Source: Streptomyces toyocaensis
Lineage (GTDB): Bacteria > Actinomycetota > Actinomycetes > Streptomycetales > Streptomycetaceae
DNA length: 64,000 nt
NCBI RefSeq assembly: GCF_000725125.1
Contig: NZ_JFCB01000017.1
Span: 1-64,000 of the forward strand
Direction of reading: 5' to 3'
The notes under the pieces were generated by a model. It did not search any database. It saw nothing but the letters and a program-made list of their open reading frames with translations, and was not told the origin of the DNA. This document shows positions 27,121 through 36,476 of the stretch, piece by piece; position 1 is the stretch's first letter, and every line of letters starts with the position of its first letter. The position numbers and the translations under genes were made by a program.

Positions 27121-28125
27121 GTGAGATCCATCTGGAACGGCGCGATCTCGTTCGGCCTGGTCAGCATCCCGATCAAACTGGTGAACGCCACAGAGAACCA
27201 CGCGATCTCCTTCCGGCAGATCCACACGGAGGACGGCGGCCGCATCCGGTACCGCAAGTTCTGCGAACTGGAGGACCGCGAGGTCACCGGCCAGGAGATC
27301 GGCAAGGGGTACGAGGACGCGGACGGCACGATCATCCCGATCACCGACGAGGACCTCGCCGGCCTGCCGATCCCCACCGCGAAGACGATCGAGATCGTCG
27401 CCTTCGTCCCCGAGGAGCGGATCGACCCGCTCCAGATGGACGCGGCGTACTACCTCGCGGCGGGCGGGGCGCCGGCGGCCAAGCCCTACACGCTCTTGCG
27501 CGAGGCGCTGAAGCGCAGCAACAAGGTGGCCATCGCGAAGTACGCCCTGCGCGGACGGGAGCGCCTGGGCATGCTCCGCGTGGTCGGCGACGCCATCGCC
27601 ATGCACGGCCTGCTCTGGCCGGACGAGGTCCGCGCCCCCGAGGGGGTGGCGCCCGACACAAGCGTCACCGTCCGGGACAAGGAGCTGGACCTGGCGGACG
27701 CCCTGATGGACACCCTCGGCGAGGTCGACCTGCAGGACCTGCACGACGAGTACCGCGAGGCGGTGGAGGAGGTCATCGCAGCCAAGGCCTCCGGGGAGGC
27801 CCTGCCGGAGGCCCCCGAGCCGGAGCGGGGCGGCAAGGTCCTGGACCTGATGGCGGCGCTGGAGAACAGCGTCCGGGCGGCCCGCGAGTCCCGCGGCGAG
27901 GAGGCCGAGGTCAAGGACCTCCCGCAGCGCAAGACGTCCTCCCGCTCGACGCCCAAGGAGACCGGAGGGAAGAAGTCGACGTCGACGGCGAAGAAGAAGA
28001 CGGCGTCCTCGACCCGCAAGTCGACGTCGAAGGCGACCCAGACCGAGAAGAAGACGACGGCGAAGAAGACGCCCGCGAAGAAGACCACGGCGAAGAAGAC
28101 GGCGTCCCGCAAACGCTCGGCGTGA
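27121..28125 (+). CDS. ku: NHEJ DNA end-binding protein Ku
   Basis: 334 aa. The bacterial Ku core begins RSIWNGAISFGLVSIPIKL and includes FRQIHTEDGGRIRYRKFCE and the bridge-forming beta barrel. It forms a homodimeric ring on double-strand ends and recruits LigD. The last 60 residues are an extended tail of AKKTTAKK-type repeats, a non-specific DNA-binding extension known in some actinomycete Ku proteins. I chose the GTG at 27121, the position where family members begin; a GTG at 27112 is the alternative. Confidence 0.96.
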   Translation: MRSIWNGAISFGLVSIPIKLVNATENHAISFRQIHTEDGGRIRYRKFCELEDREVTGQEIGKGYEDADGTIIPITDEDLAGLPIPTAKTIEIVAFVPEERIDPLQMDAAYYLAAGGAPAAKPYTLLREALKRSNKVAIAKYALRGRERLGMLRVVGDAIAMHGLLWPDEVRAPEGVAPDTSVTVRDKELDLADALMDTLGEVDLQDLHDEYREAVEEVIAAKASGEALPEAPEPERGGKVLDLMAALENSVRAARESRGEEAEVKDLPQRKTSSRSTPKETGGKKSTSTAKKKTASSTRKSTSKATQTEKKTTAKKTPAKKTTAKKTASRKRSA

Positions 28126-28392
28126 TCCCTCCGGCCGCCGGACCGGCCGTGCGGGGCGCGGTGGGCGTGGGACAGGCGCCTACGGCGGGAAGGGGGCGGG
28201 GCGGGGGTGTGCGCCCGCAGCGGCTGGTGCGAACAAGCCCCCGCACCTCCACCGGCCGACCCGGTCGCGCCAGTCCGAGGACGGACACCCCCGACCCGAC
28301 CCCGACCCACCTACCGACCACAGGCGCTACGCGCGCCCCCACCGCACAGCCCGCTGCGCCGCAGGCATCCCCCCGCAGGCCCCCCTCCTCGC

Positions 28393-30162
28393 CTACGCCA
28401 CGCGCCTCAGCGCCAGCACCGCGTTGTGCCCACCGAACCCGAACGAGTTGCTCAGCACCAGGTCACCGGTGTCCGGCAGCGCGCGTGGCCCGCCACGCAC
28501 CACGTCCAGCCCGATCGCGTCGTCGACCTCCGCGCAGCCGACCGTCGGCGGCACCACCCCGTGGTGCAGCGTGAGCACCGCGGCGACCGCCTCCACCCCG
28601 CCCGCGGCCCCCTGGAGATGCCCCAGATGCCCCTTCAGGGCCGTCACCGGCACCCCGCGCCCCCCGAGCACACCCCGCAGGGCCCGCGCCTCCGCCAGGT
28701 CACCGTCCACCGTGGCGGTGGCGTGCGCGTTGACGTGCACCACGTCCGCCACCCGGCCGCCCGCGTCCCGCACGGCCCGCCGCAGGGCGAGCGCGATGCC
28801 GTCACCGGAGGGGTCCGGCGCGGCGACGTGATGGGCGTCGGCGGACAGCCCCCACCCCGCGGCCTCGCAGTAGATCCGCGCCCCACGGGCACGCGCGTGC
28901 TCCTCGGACTCCAGGACGAGCACCCCCGCGCCCTCCCCGTTGACGAACCCGTCCCGGTCCCTGGCGAAGGGGCGCGACGGCGAGCCGGCCGCCGGGTCAC
29001 CCTCGGCCAGCGCCCGCATCGCGGCGAAGGACGCCATGATCGCGGGCGTGACGACCGCCTCGGCACCGCCCGCGAGGGCGACGTCGACCCGGCCGTACCG
29101 GATACGGTCGACCGCCTGCCCGATCGCCTCGGTGCCGGAGGCGCAGGCGCTGGTCACGGTGCGCGCCTCACCGGTGATGTGCAGGTCCAGGGAGACCTGA
29201 GAGGCCGCCTGCGAGGGCACCGTCATCGGGGTGGTGAGCGGTGAGACACCGCGCGGCCCCCTCTCCCGCAGCCGCCGGTCCCCGCCGACGAGCACGGACG
29301 CGTCCCCGAGGATGGAGCCGAGGCTCACCCCGACCCGCTCCGGGTCCAGCCCGCTCTCGCGGGTGCCGCCACCCGCGTACCCGGCATCGGCCCACGCCTC
29401 CCGCGCCGCGACCACCGCGAACTGCGCGGCCCGGTTCATCCGCCGCGCCGCCTGGCGGGACAGCAGCCCGGCCGGGTCCACCGGCACCGTCCCGGCGACC
29501 CGCACCGGCAGCCCGTCGAACTCCTCGTCCGTCAACTCCCTTATGCCGTGCCGCCCTTCGAGCAGCCCCTGCCACAACTCACCCGTACCCACGCCCAGCG
29601 GGGTGACGGCACCGAGCCCGGTGACCACGACGCGCCGTGCCCCGGCCGCCTCCGCCACCCGCTCGGGACGCGGTTCGTGCCGTACGACGTTGCCCTCCCG
29701 GTCCGCCCCGGCGGCCCAGCGGCGCACGTCGTCGTCGGTCACCCGGCCCGCGGCCGGGTCCTCGTCGCAGTGCCAGGCGCCCCAGCGGCGGACGTACACC
29801 ACCTCCGAGGCCAGCGGATCGACCGCCCGCAGGAAGCACACCCGGTCCCCGTCGCGGAACCCCACGCCGTCCAGGGCGGGCGAACTCACCCGCGGCACCG
29901 CGGCCACGTCCAGCCGCCGCCCGGCCACGACCACCCGCTGCTCGCGCCGCAGCGCCTCCTCGTGGTCCACCCCGCCCAGCGGCGGACGCAGCGTGACCCG
30001 GATCACCTCCGGTGACTCCGGCAGCGTGTGCGTGACGACGTGCCACCTGTCCCGCGCCGCGTCCTCGCGCGACAGCGCGAACAGATCACCGGGGACGACC
30101 TCGGCTGCGGTCACCGTGTGCGGACGTATGGGTACTTCAGGGGTCTCGGGGGAGTGCGTCAT
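28393..30162 (-). CDS. Beta-ketoacyl synthase with an extra N-terminal domain
   Basis: 589 aa. Residues from about 175 on form a complete KAS II/KSalpha-like condensing enzyme: active-site Cys in VTSACASGTEAIG (about 339) and the two His in VNAHATAT and LKGHLGHLQGAAGG. The preceding 170 residues are not part of the thiolase fold; they look like a coherent domain (DRWHVVTHTLPESPEVIRVTL, VCFLRAVDPLASEVVYVRRWGAWHC) and have the same codon bias, so the frame is genuinely coding. No acyl carrier protein or KSbeta lies beside it. Confidence 0.85.
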   Translation of the reverse strand: MTHSPETPEVPIRPHTVTAAEVVPGDLFALSREDAARDRWHVVTHTLPESPEVIRVTLRPPLGGVDHEEALRREQRVVVAGRRLDVAAVPRVSSPALDGVGFRDGDRVCFLRAVDPLASEVVYVRRWGAWHCDEDPAAGRVTDDDVRRWAAGADREGNVVRHEPRPERVAEAAGARRVVVTGLGAVTPLGVGTGELWQGLLEGRHGIRELTDEEFDGLPVRVAGTVPVDPAGLLSRQAARRMNRAAQFAVVAAREAWADAGYAGGGTRESGLDPERVGVSLGSILGDASVLVGGDRRLRERGPRGVSPLTTPMTVPSQAASQVSLDLHITGEARTVTSACASGTEAIGQAVDRIRYGRVDVALAGGAEAVVTPAIMASFAAMRALAEGDPAAGSPSRPFARDRDGFVNGEGAGVLVLESEEHARARGARIYCEAAGWGLSADAHHVAAPDPSGDGIALALRRAVRDAGGRVADVVHVNAHATATVDGDLAEARALRGVLGGRGVPVTALKGHLGHLQGAAGGVEAVAAVLTLHHGVVPPTVGCAEVDDAIGLDVVRGGPRALPDTGDLVLSNSFGFGGHNAVLALRRVA

Positions 30163-30471
30163 GGCCGCAAATACTCTCTTTGGTCCGAACTGCCGTACTG
30201 AGGGCGATTCCGAGTGTTCTGTACGCACCGCGGCCCCACCATTGTTGAACCCCGGACATGCCCGATTTGCCCCGCTCTACCATGAAGGTGACGCGAGACA
30301 CATGAACCAAATCGCCTGCCACACGCAGGACTTACTCAAACGTACGAACGATGTGCAAAACGTCACGAACGCCCCGCGAGATCCCGCACCAGCCGCGTGA
30401 GTCGCTCCGCGTGCCCTTCCGCACCGGGCGCCGCGCCCCGGAAAGGCGCCCCGCACGGCACCATGGGACAC
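30163..30471. other. Divergent intergenic region, no gene seen
   Basis: About 300 bp between the ketosynthase and the methyltransferase genes. It is more AT-rich than its neighbours and presumably carries both promoters. No clear operator palindrome or RNA structure stands out. Confidence 0.5.
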
Positions 30472-31320
30472 ATGGCCGATGACAACCGGATCGTGAACAC
30501 CCACCAGTTCGAGGCGTGGAACGGCTACGAGGGCCGGCACTGGGCCGAACACCAGGCGCGTTACGACGCGCTCAACGACCCCGCCAACACCCCGCTCCTG
30601 GACGCGGCACGCATCGAGCCCACGGACAGCGTCCTGGACATCGGCTGCGGCAACGGCCGCCTGACCAGGCTGGCCGCCCGCACCGCCCGCCGGGCCGTCG
30701 GCGTCGACCTGTCCGCACCCATGCTGGAACGGGCCCGCGCGAGCGCCGCCGCCGAACACCTCACCAACGTCACCCACCTCCAGGCCGACGCCCAGGTGCA
30801 CCCGTTTGAGGAAGCCTCCTTCGACGTCGCGCTGAGCCGCTTCGGCATCATGTTCTTCGCCGACCCGGTCGCCGCGTTCGCCAACATCGGACGCGCCCTG
30901 CGGCCGGGCGGACGGCTGGCCTTCGTCTGCCCGCAGACCGTCGACCGACTGGACCAGTCAGTGATCTTCGCCGCCGTGGCCGAGCACGTGACCCTGCCGG
31001 ACTTCTCCCAGAAGACGGAGACGGGCCCCGCATCGTTCGCGGACCCCGACCGCACCACACACGTCCTTGCCGGGGCCGGGTTCGACGCGATCACCGTGAA
31101 CCCGCTGGAAGTGGTGCAGGCGTGGGGCACCGACCCGGCGGACGCCGCCGACTTCCTCTTCGGCTGGGGCCCGATGCGCCACTGGCTACGCGACGCCGCG
31201 CCCGGGAACGTCGACCGCGCCCGGCAGGCCGCGGCGGACGCCTTCCGCACCTACACGACGGCGAAGGGCGTCCACCTCACGGCCCGCTACTGGCTCGTGA
31301 CCGCCACCTGGCCGGCCTGA
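30472..31320 (+). CDS. Class I SAM-dependent methyltransferase
   Basis: 282 aa. SAM-binding motif I is VLDIGCGNGRLTRLAA (about residue 50), the acidic residue is in GVDLSAPML, and motif III is in LRPGGRLAFVCP. It is most like UbiE/small-molecule methyltransferases. Two in-frame ATGs (30463 and 30472) are possible starts. It is convergent with the XRE regulator. Substrate unknown. Confidence 0.88.
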   Translation: MADDNRIVNTHQFEAWNGYEGRHWAEHQARYDALNDPANTPLLDAARIEPTDSVLDIGCGNGRLTRLAARTARRAVGVDLSAPMLERARASAAAEHLTNVTHLQADAQVHPFEEASFDVALSRFGIMFFADPVAAFANIGRALRPGGRLAFVCPQTVDRLDQSVIFAAVAEHVTLPDFSQKTETGPASFADPDRTTHVLAGAGFDAITVNPLEVVQAWGTDPADAADFLFGWGPMRHWLRDAAPGNVDRARQAAADAFRTYTTAKGVHLTARYWLVTATWPA

Positions 31321-31338
31321 CCCCGACCCGGCGACACG

Positions 31339-32250
31339 TCAGCGCCGCACCACGGGCACACGCTCCTCGGCGGCCGGCGCGTACTCCTCGGCGGCCGGCG
31401 TCGTCGTACTGCCCAGGAGCCGCAGCGCCGCATCCGACGGCGAACCGTGCTCGGCCGTGTAGGCGATCAGGCGCTGCCCGGACGTGCCGGGGATGACGAG
31501 GGTCTCGAAGCCGAGGTCCATCACGCCGACCAGCGGATGACGCAGATGCTTCACCCCCGAGGTACAGGTGCGCACCGGATGCCGGGCCCACCGGCGGGCG
31601 AACTCCTGACTGTTGATGATCATGTGCCCCACGAGCTCGGACAGGGAACGGTCGTCGGGGTGACGCCCGGCGACCAGCCGAAGGGAGGCCACCGCGAGGT
31701 GCGCCTCCGCCTCCCAGTCCGGGAACAACTGCCGGTACTCGGGGTCCAGGAAGAGCATCCGGGTCAGATTGGGCCGGGCGGCGGGCCGGTCGGGACTCCC
31801 GGCCGGCAGATGCCCGGCCAGCAGCGCGTGCCCCATCCGGTTCCACGCGAGGACGTCGTTGCGCCGGTCCAGCACGAGGGCCGGTACACCGCTCATGGCC
31901 GTCAGCAACTGCCGCGCCGAGGCGCTGGCGTACTCCGCGCGCGGCGGGGCGGGGCGGCGGGACGACGCCGTGGTCGGGCGGGCCAGGTCCTTCAAATGCG
32001 CCGTCTCGTCCTCGGAGAGCCGCAGGGTGCGCGCGATCGCCTCCAGCACACTGTCCGAGACACCGGTGGCACGGCCCTGCTCGAGGCGGGTGTAGTGGGT
32101 GACGCTGACACCCGCGAGCGTCGCCAACTCCTCGCGGCGCAGCCCTGCGACACGGCGGCGGGCCGGGTGCGCCGTGATACCGACGTCCTCGGGCCGCAGG
32201 GACGCGCGACGGGACTTGAGGAAGTCCCCCAGCTCCAACAGGCCGTCCAT
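31339..32250 (-). CDS. XRE-family regulator with MmyB-like ligand domain
   Basis: 303 aa. An N-terminal helix-turn-helix (RREELATLAGVSVTHYTRLEQGRA) is followed by the MmyB-like/MLTR PAS-type domain (ALVLDRRNDVLAWNRMGHALL). The C-terminus carries a short tandem repeat, PAAEEYAPAAEE. The ATG at 32250 has GGAGGT 5 nt upstream. It is divergent from the MFS transporter gene and probably represses it in response to a small molecule, a common arrangement for this family. Confidence 0.9.
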   Translation of the reverse strand: MDGLLELGDFLKSRRASLRPEDVGITAHPARRRVAGLRREELATLAGVSVTHYTRLEQGRATGVSDSVLEAIARTLRLSEDETAHLKDLARPTTASSRRPAPPRAEYASASARQLLTAMSGVPALVLDRRNDVLAWNRMGHALLAGHLPAGSPDRPAARPNLTRMLFLDPEYRQLFPDWEAEAHLAVASLRLVAGRHPDDRSLSELVGHMIINSQEFARRWARHPVRTCTSGVKHLRHPLVGVMDLGFETLVIPGTSGQRLIAYTAEHGSPSDAALRLLGSTTTPAAEEYAPAAEERVPVVRR

Positions 32251-32412
32251 GCATACCTCCCGGTTCCCGGGGCGCGAAGGCGCCGACGTCCCATGATGCC
32301 CGCCGTGCCTGCCCCTCGGGGTCCGTGAGGGTGGTCCTGTGATGACCAGCCTCGCCCTGGCTGTGCCACGCGCGGTTCTGGCTGCGCCTCCCCGGGCCGA
32401 CGAGCCTTTCCC

Positions 32413-32452
32413 CGTCACGACACGCGACGTGATCACGCGCACCGCACGTGAC
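32413..32452. promoter_or_regulatory. Candidate operator between XRE regulator and MFS gene
   Basis: A perfect 10-bp palindrome CGTGATCACG (32428-32437) lies inside a wider inverted pair, CGTCACG at 32413 and CGTGACG at 32446. It sits 28 bp upstream of the transporter start, where an autoregulated XRE repressor would be expected to bind. No boxes can be assigned. Confidence 0.4.
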
Positions 32453-32480
32453 GACACACGAGGGAAAGGAACCCGACGCC

Positions 32481-33908
32481 ATGCCCGTCACCGAAGTGGA
32501 GCCAGCGGCCCGAACCACCCCTGCCGCGCTCACCCCCCGCCTCCGGCTGGTGCTGGTGCTGCTCCTCGCGGCCCAGTTCATGCTGGCCGTGGACTTCTCC
32601 ATCCTGAACGTGGCACTACCTGTGATCGGCGAAGGACTGGGCTTCCCCTTGGGGCACCTGCAGTGGATCGCCACCTCGTTCGCGCTCTGCGCGGCCGGCT
32701 TCACCCTGCTCTTCGGCCGGATCGCGGACCTGTTCGGCCGCCGCCGGCTGTTCCTCGGCGGCCTCGCCGTCCTGGGCGTCGCCTCGCTGGCCGGCGGGCT
32801 GGCACAGACCCCGGAGGTGCTGATCGCGGCCCGCGTCCTCCAGGGCCTGGCCACCGCCGCTGTGACTCCGGCGGGACTCTCCCTGCTGACGACATCCTTC
32901 CCGGAAGGCCCGCTGCGCGAGAGGGCCCTCGGCCTCAACGGGGCCCTGATGTCCGCCGGTTTCACCACCGGCGCCATTCTCGGCGGCCTGCTGACCGACC
33001 TGCTGTCCTGGCGCTGGGCGTTCTTCGTCAACGTGCCTGTCGCCCTCGCCGTCCTGGTGGTCGCCCCGACGGTCATCAAGGAGTCCCGGCGCGAGGACCA
33101 CCCCAAGCTGGACGTCCCGGGCGCCGTCACCGTCACGCTCGGCCTACTGGCCGTCGTCCTCGGGCTCACCCGGGCCGGCGAGAAGGGCTGGGGCTCCCCG
33201 GACGCGCTGCTTCCGCTGACCGCGGGCCTCGCGCTGCTGCTCGCGTTCCACGCCGTGGAGCGCAGGGCACCCGCACCGCTGGTCCCCCTCGGCGTGCTGA
33301 ACAAGCGGTCGGTGGCCTGGGGCAACGTCGCCGGCCTGATCGCGTTCCTCACCGAGACCTCCCTGGTCTTCCTGCTGACCCTCTACCTCCAGGAAGTGCT
33401 CGGCTTCTCACCGCTCGCCGCCGGCCTGTCCTTCGGCGTGCTCGGCATCGGCACCGTCATCGGCGGCAGCACGGCCCCGAAGGTCATCGGAAGGCTCGGC
33501 ACCCGGCGCACACTGATCACCGGAGGCCTCCTCCAGACCGTGTCCACCGCGTCCCTGCTCGGCCTCGGCGACACCCGCTCCTGGCTGTGGCTGCTGCTTC
33601 TCGCCACCTTCACCGGCGGTATCGGCAACATGCTGGTCATCGTCGCCTTCATGGTCACCGCGACCTCCGGCCTCGCCGACCACGAACAGGGCCTGGCCAC
33701 CGGCCTCGCCACCATGACCCAGCAGATCGGCATCACCATGGGCACACCGATCATGAGCGCAGTAGCCACCGCCGCGATGACCGGCACGGGAACCGCGGCG
33801 GTCCTGGGCGGCCTCAAGACAGCGATCACGGTGAACGCGGCCATAGTCCTCCTCGGCACCCTCACCAGCGCCGTGTTCCTGCGCGGGAGCCGACCGGGCA
33901 CGCGCTGA
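32481..33908 (+). CDS. MFS drug-efflux transporter (DHA2, 14-TMS type)
   Basis: 475-aa membrane protein with about 14 hydrophobic segments. Family motifs are the first-helix region LAAQFMLAVDFSILNVALPVIG, motif A-like LFGRIADLFGRRRLFLGGL, and motif C-like GLLTDLLSWRWAFFVNVPVAL. DHA2 members export drugs or natural products using the proton gradient. The ATG at 32481 is preceded by AAAGGA; an earlier GTG at 32448 has no site. Likely controlled by the adjacent divergent XRE regulator. Confidence 0.92.
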   Translation: MPVTEVEPAARTTPAALTPRLRLVLVLLLAAQFMLAVDFSILNVALPVIGEGLGFPLGHLQWIATSFALCAAGFTLLFGRIADLFGRRRLFLGGLAVLGVASLAGGLAQTPEVLIAARVLQGLATAAVTPAGLSLLTTSFPEGPLRERALGLNGALMSAGFTTGAILGGLLTDLLSWRWAFFVNVPVALAVLVVAPTVIKESRREDHPKLDVPGAVTVTLGLLAVVLGLTRAGEKGWGSPDALLPLTAGLALLLAFHAVERRAPAPLVPLGVLNKRSVAWGNVAGLIAFLTETSLVFLLTLYLQEVLGFSPLAAGLSFGVLGIGTVIGGSTAPKVIGRLGTRRTLITGGLLQTVSTASLLGLGDTRSWLWLLLLATFTGGIGNMLVIVAFMVTATSGLADHEQGLATGLATMTQQIGITMGTPIMSAVATAAMTGTGTAAVLGGLKTAITVNAAIVLLGTLTSAVFLRGSRPGTR

Positions 33909-34677
33909 GGAGCGACCGGCTGGAGCCACCGTGACGGGACCGGTCGCGGTGTCGAGGGCGTACGCCTGGCCGTGAACGCCGGCCGTCGGAAGGGAGCGCG
34001 GAAGCGTGCCGGGCGATCGGCTCGGTGACCGGTTAGACGACGAGGTGGTTGGAGCGCCACTCCGGCGCCGGGCGGTCGATCCGAGGACGGACAGAGTGAT
34101 CCAGCCGGTCACTGCGGCGGTCCCGCAGGACGGCCTCGGCCAGCCCTTCGCCGGCGAGGTCGCCAGGACGATCTCCGAACTCAAGAATCTCACCCCGAAC
34201 CCATTGACTCGGTGCATATAGCGCCTAATCTGGTTCATAAGCCACAACACCGAAAGAGTCACAAAGTCGACGAGGACGTCTAGTCGGCGGAGTGGCTGGG
34301 ACAGGATGTGGTGTAGGCCCCCGGCAAGCCGGCGCGATACCGGAGTGACAGTGACGACTGAAGCTCCAGGACACGTGCAGTACTACCGGGGACTGTTTTT
34401 GCCCTCACAGCCTTCGCGCGGCCTGGTCGCAGCGCGAAGGCCGTGTCATGACCACGAAGCCCGGACCTCCGGCTCACAGGCGCGACTGGTGTGTGCGTCT
34501 CACGACCCCCATCGGGTGGCGATGGCTTCCTCCACGCTGAAGATGCGTAGCAATCGGCGCACTGCGCTGCGTCGAAGACGTAGGTCAGCTTGTGTGCGAC
34601 GTCGGGATGCCCGTCTGCGAGTGCACGGATGTGAAGTCTCCTGGCCAGTCCCTTTGACGATGAGGGGGCGCAGTTCG
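33909..34677. other. Core/island junction: gene-poor stretch with relics
   Basis: About 770 bp without a supportable gene. On the minus strand an open stretch without a start codon ends at a TAA near 34033 and reads like a gene 3' end (RIDRPAPEWRSNHLVV). A 10-bp-stem hairpin lies at 34410-34441. Beyond it the sequence leads into the integrase relic. I could not find a tRNA fragment here, so the left boundary of the accessory region is not fixed. Confidence 0.45.
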
Positions 34678-34839
34678 TACCTGTCGACGTGGCTCAATGC
34701 CGGAGCCGACCCCACCGAGGTTGCCAAACGCGCCGGCAACAGCGTTGAGGTCCTGCTGATCCGCTACGCGAAGTGCCCCGACGGACGGCAGGGTGTCGCC
34801 GACCGACGCATCGAGGACCTGCTCCGCGAGTACGAGTGA
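34678..34839 (+). pseudogene. 3' end of a tyrosine integrase gene (relic 1)
   Basis: The last 53 codons of a tyrosine recombinase: STWLNAGADPTEVAKRAGNSVEVLL followed by a YAKC segment that contains the catalytic Tyr region, and the end IEDLLREYE. Upstream, the frame stays open but the protein is arginine-rich nonsense, so the catalytic domain is gone. The same fragment recurs at 62900-63007 and both copies are followed by a similar hairpin. It marks a former integrative element. Confidence 0.8.
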
Positions 34840-34860
34840 CCCCCTGCCACCGGACCGAGG

Positions 34861-34882
34861 CCCCTGGAGTCTTCTCCAGGGG
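34861..34882 (+). terminator. Hairpin terminator after integrase relic 1
   Basis: Perfect 9-bp stem (CCCCTGGAG/CTCCAGGGG) with a TCTT loop, 21 bp after the relic's stop codon. A related hairpin follows relic 2. Confidence 0.75.
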
Positions 34883-34948
34883 TCTACTGCTTCACGGAGC
34901 CGTGCGTGAATGCCGTTGGGTCGCGTGAGACAAGATCGACGCGTCGGT

Positions 34949-36313
34949 TCACTCTGTGGCGGTGTGGGGCAGATCGGTGCGGTCGAGTAGTTCGTGGAGG
35001 CGTTCGGCGGACAGGCTCGGGTTGGTCGTCGCTCCTTCCGCGGTTTCAGGGTCGTCCAGAAGCGTCGCGATCAGATCTAGAGGCAGGAGCGGGTTTCCGG
35101 CGGCGGCTCGACGTACGTCGGTGTCGGTGAGCAGGTGGATGGGTGGTCGGTCCAGTGTGAGGTCGGCGGCTGCCAATCTGCGCACATCCGGATCCTCATA
35201 GTCGAGGAGATGCTGCAGACCGGTGCGCGGCAGATGGGGCAGCGTCAGGAGATACGGGCGCTGCCGCGGAGTGGCGATGAAGGCGTCGAGCACGGTTCTG
35301 GGCGGCGCGAGCGGGTGGTTGTACGCGATCAGGTACCGGACCTGTGGGTCGGGGTCGTCAGCCAGGCGATGCACCAGTTGCCGAGGAAGCCTCGGGCAAG
35401 TCGCGGCGACTCGGCGGAGCAGGGATTGCGTGGATATGGCGCATGCGCTGTACCAATCGGTGTCCGGCTCCACTTGCATCTCACCAACCGGCCCGATGTC
35501 CTCTGCGGTGCGGCCGACGACCCGGTCAAGGGCCTGACGCTCGGCCCAGGTGCGTGGCAGGGGGTGCACCAGTGCCCGGGTTCGCACGGTGTCGTCCAGG
35601 GACCATAGGTCCCGTCCATCGGCGAGGCACGCTTCGGCCACGGTGCGGGAGACGGCGTAGTTGACGAGCAGGAGCGACCGGTGGTGGCAGTCGGCTTCCG
35701 GCAGGTCGGCCTCCATGGCCGCTGGGTCCAGGATCAGGCTGTGCTTGCGCGCGGCGTCGCGTACGGCAGGGTCCGGATCGGCCAGTAGGGCATTGCGTTG
35801 CTCGGCGGTGAGCCAGAGCCACCAGCTGGCTCCCTGCTTCCGTGGTTCGGGGTTCTTGTGAGCCCACATCTCACGGTAGAAGGACATGGGTATCTGTCCG
35901 GAGAACGCCAGCTCCTGGCTGATCTCGTCAGCCGCGACCAGCTGACCGTGATCAGAGGTGTCCTGCCTGGTAAGCAGGGTTTCGATGACGTCGTCGGGGA
36001 GCGCCGCAACTCGCCCCAGCCGTGGGTGGGGGCCGGAGGCGAGGTCAGCGCGTACGAGAGCGTTGGGGTCATCGAGCAGTCGGCTCCGCTGCGCCGGGGT
36101 GGCGTAGCGATTGCGGGCGAAGGCCCGGCGGACAGACTGCTCGGGATGTGCGATCACCGCGTCGACTACGTCCGCGGGAAGGGGTCGCTCCTGGCACAGG
36201 ACCTTCCAGGCTGCGCGTGCAGCTGCGTGCAGCAGGCGTAACAAAACGTCGGACGACGCAACTGAGTTGGCGGCGACGCCGCGAAACCACAGCTCCGCGA
36301 GGGGAGAGGGCAT
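34949..36313 (-). CDS. Leucine-rich repeat variant (LRV) protein
   Basis: 454-aa soluble protein built of short helical repeats of LRV/HEAT type: units such as HPEQSVRRAFARNRYATPAQRS, DPNALVRADLASGPHPRLG, DPDPQVRYLIAYNHPLAP and DYEDPDVRRLAAADLTLDRP share a D-P/x-V-R pattern. Such solenoids mediate protein-protein binding, and LRV proteins of this kind are frequent accessory genes in Streptomyces. The ATG at 36313 starts the recognisable sequence (MPSPLAELWFRGVA); an ATG at 36382 is an alternative. No partner gene can be deduced. Confidence 0.8.
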   Translation of the reverse strand: MPSPLAELWFRGVAANSVASSDVLLRLLHAAARAAWKVLCQERPLPADVVDAVIAHPEQSVRRAFARNRYATPAQRSRLLDDPNALVRADLASGPHPRLGRVAALPDDVIETLLTRQDTSDHGQLVAADEISQELAFSGQIPMSFYREMWAHKNPEPRKQGASWWLWLTAEQRNALLADPDPAVRDAARKHSLILDPAAMEADLPEADCHHRSLLLVNYAVSRTVAEACLADGRDLWSLDDTVRTRALVHPLPRTWAERQALDRVVGRTAEDIGPVGEMQVEPDTDWYSACAISTQSLLRRVAATCPRLPRQLVHRLADDPDPQVRYLIAYNHPLAPPRTVLDAFIATPRQRPYLLTLPHLPRTGLQHLLDYEDPDVRRLAAADLTLDRPPIHLLTDTDVRRAAAGNPLLPLDLIATLLDDPETAEGATTNPSLSAERLHELLDRTDLPHTATE

Positions 36314-36476
36314 CAAAGCATCGTGGCAGTGATCACCCGACCTGTCGACGCACTTAGAGGTCGTTCTGTTTCCGAACCTCATGTGTGGTTTCTACTGGTC
36401 AGGCATGAGGTCACGGTTGCAGCGGGAGTCTCGCTCCATTGCTGGCCGAGATGTCGTGGGGTGGCGGGTGCCGTCG

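Noticed and set aside
33967..34262. Possible gene 3' end on the minus strand (ending RSNHLVV)
   Set aside because: It has gene-like composition but no start codon after the preceding stop and no family match, so I mention it only as a possible relic.
34500..34739. 79-residue minus-strand frame opposite integrase relic 1
   Set aside because: Arg-rich, no ribosome site, antisense to recognisable integrase sequence.
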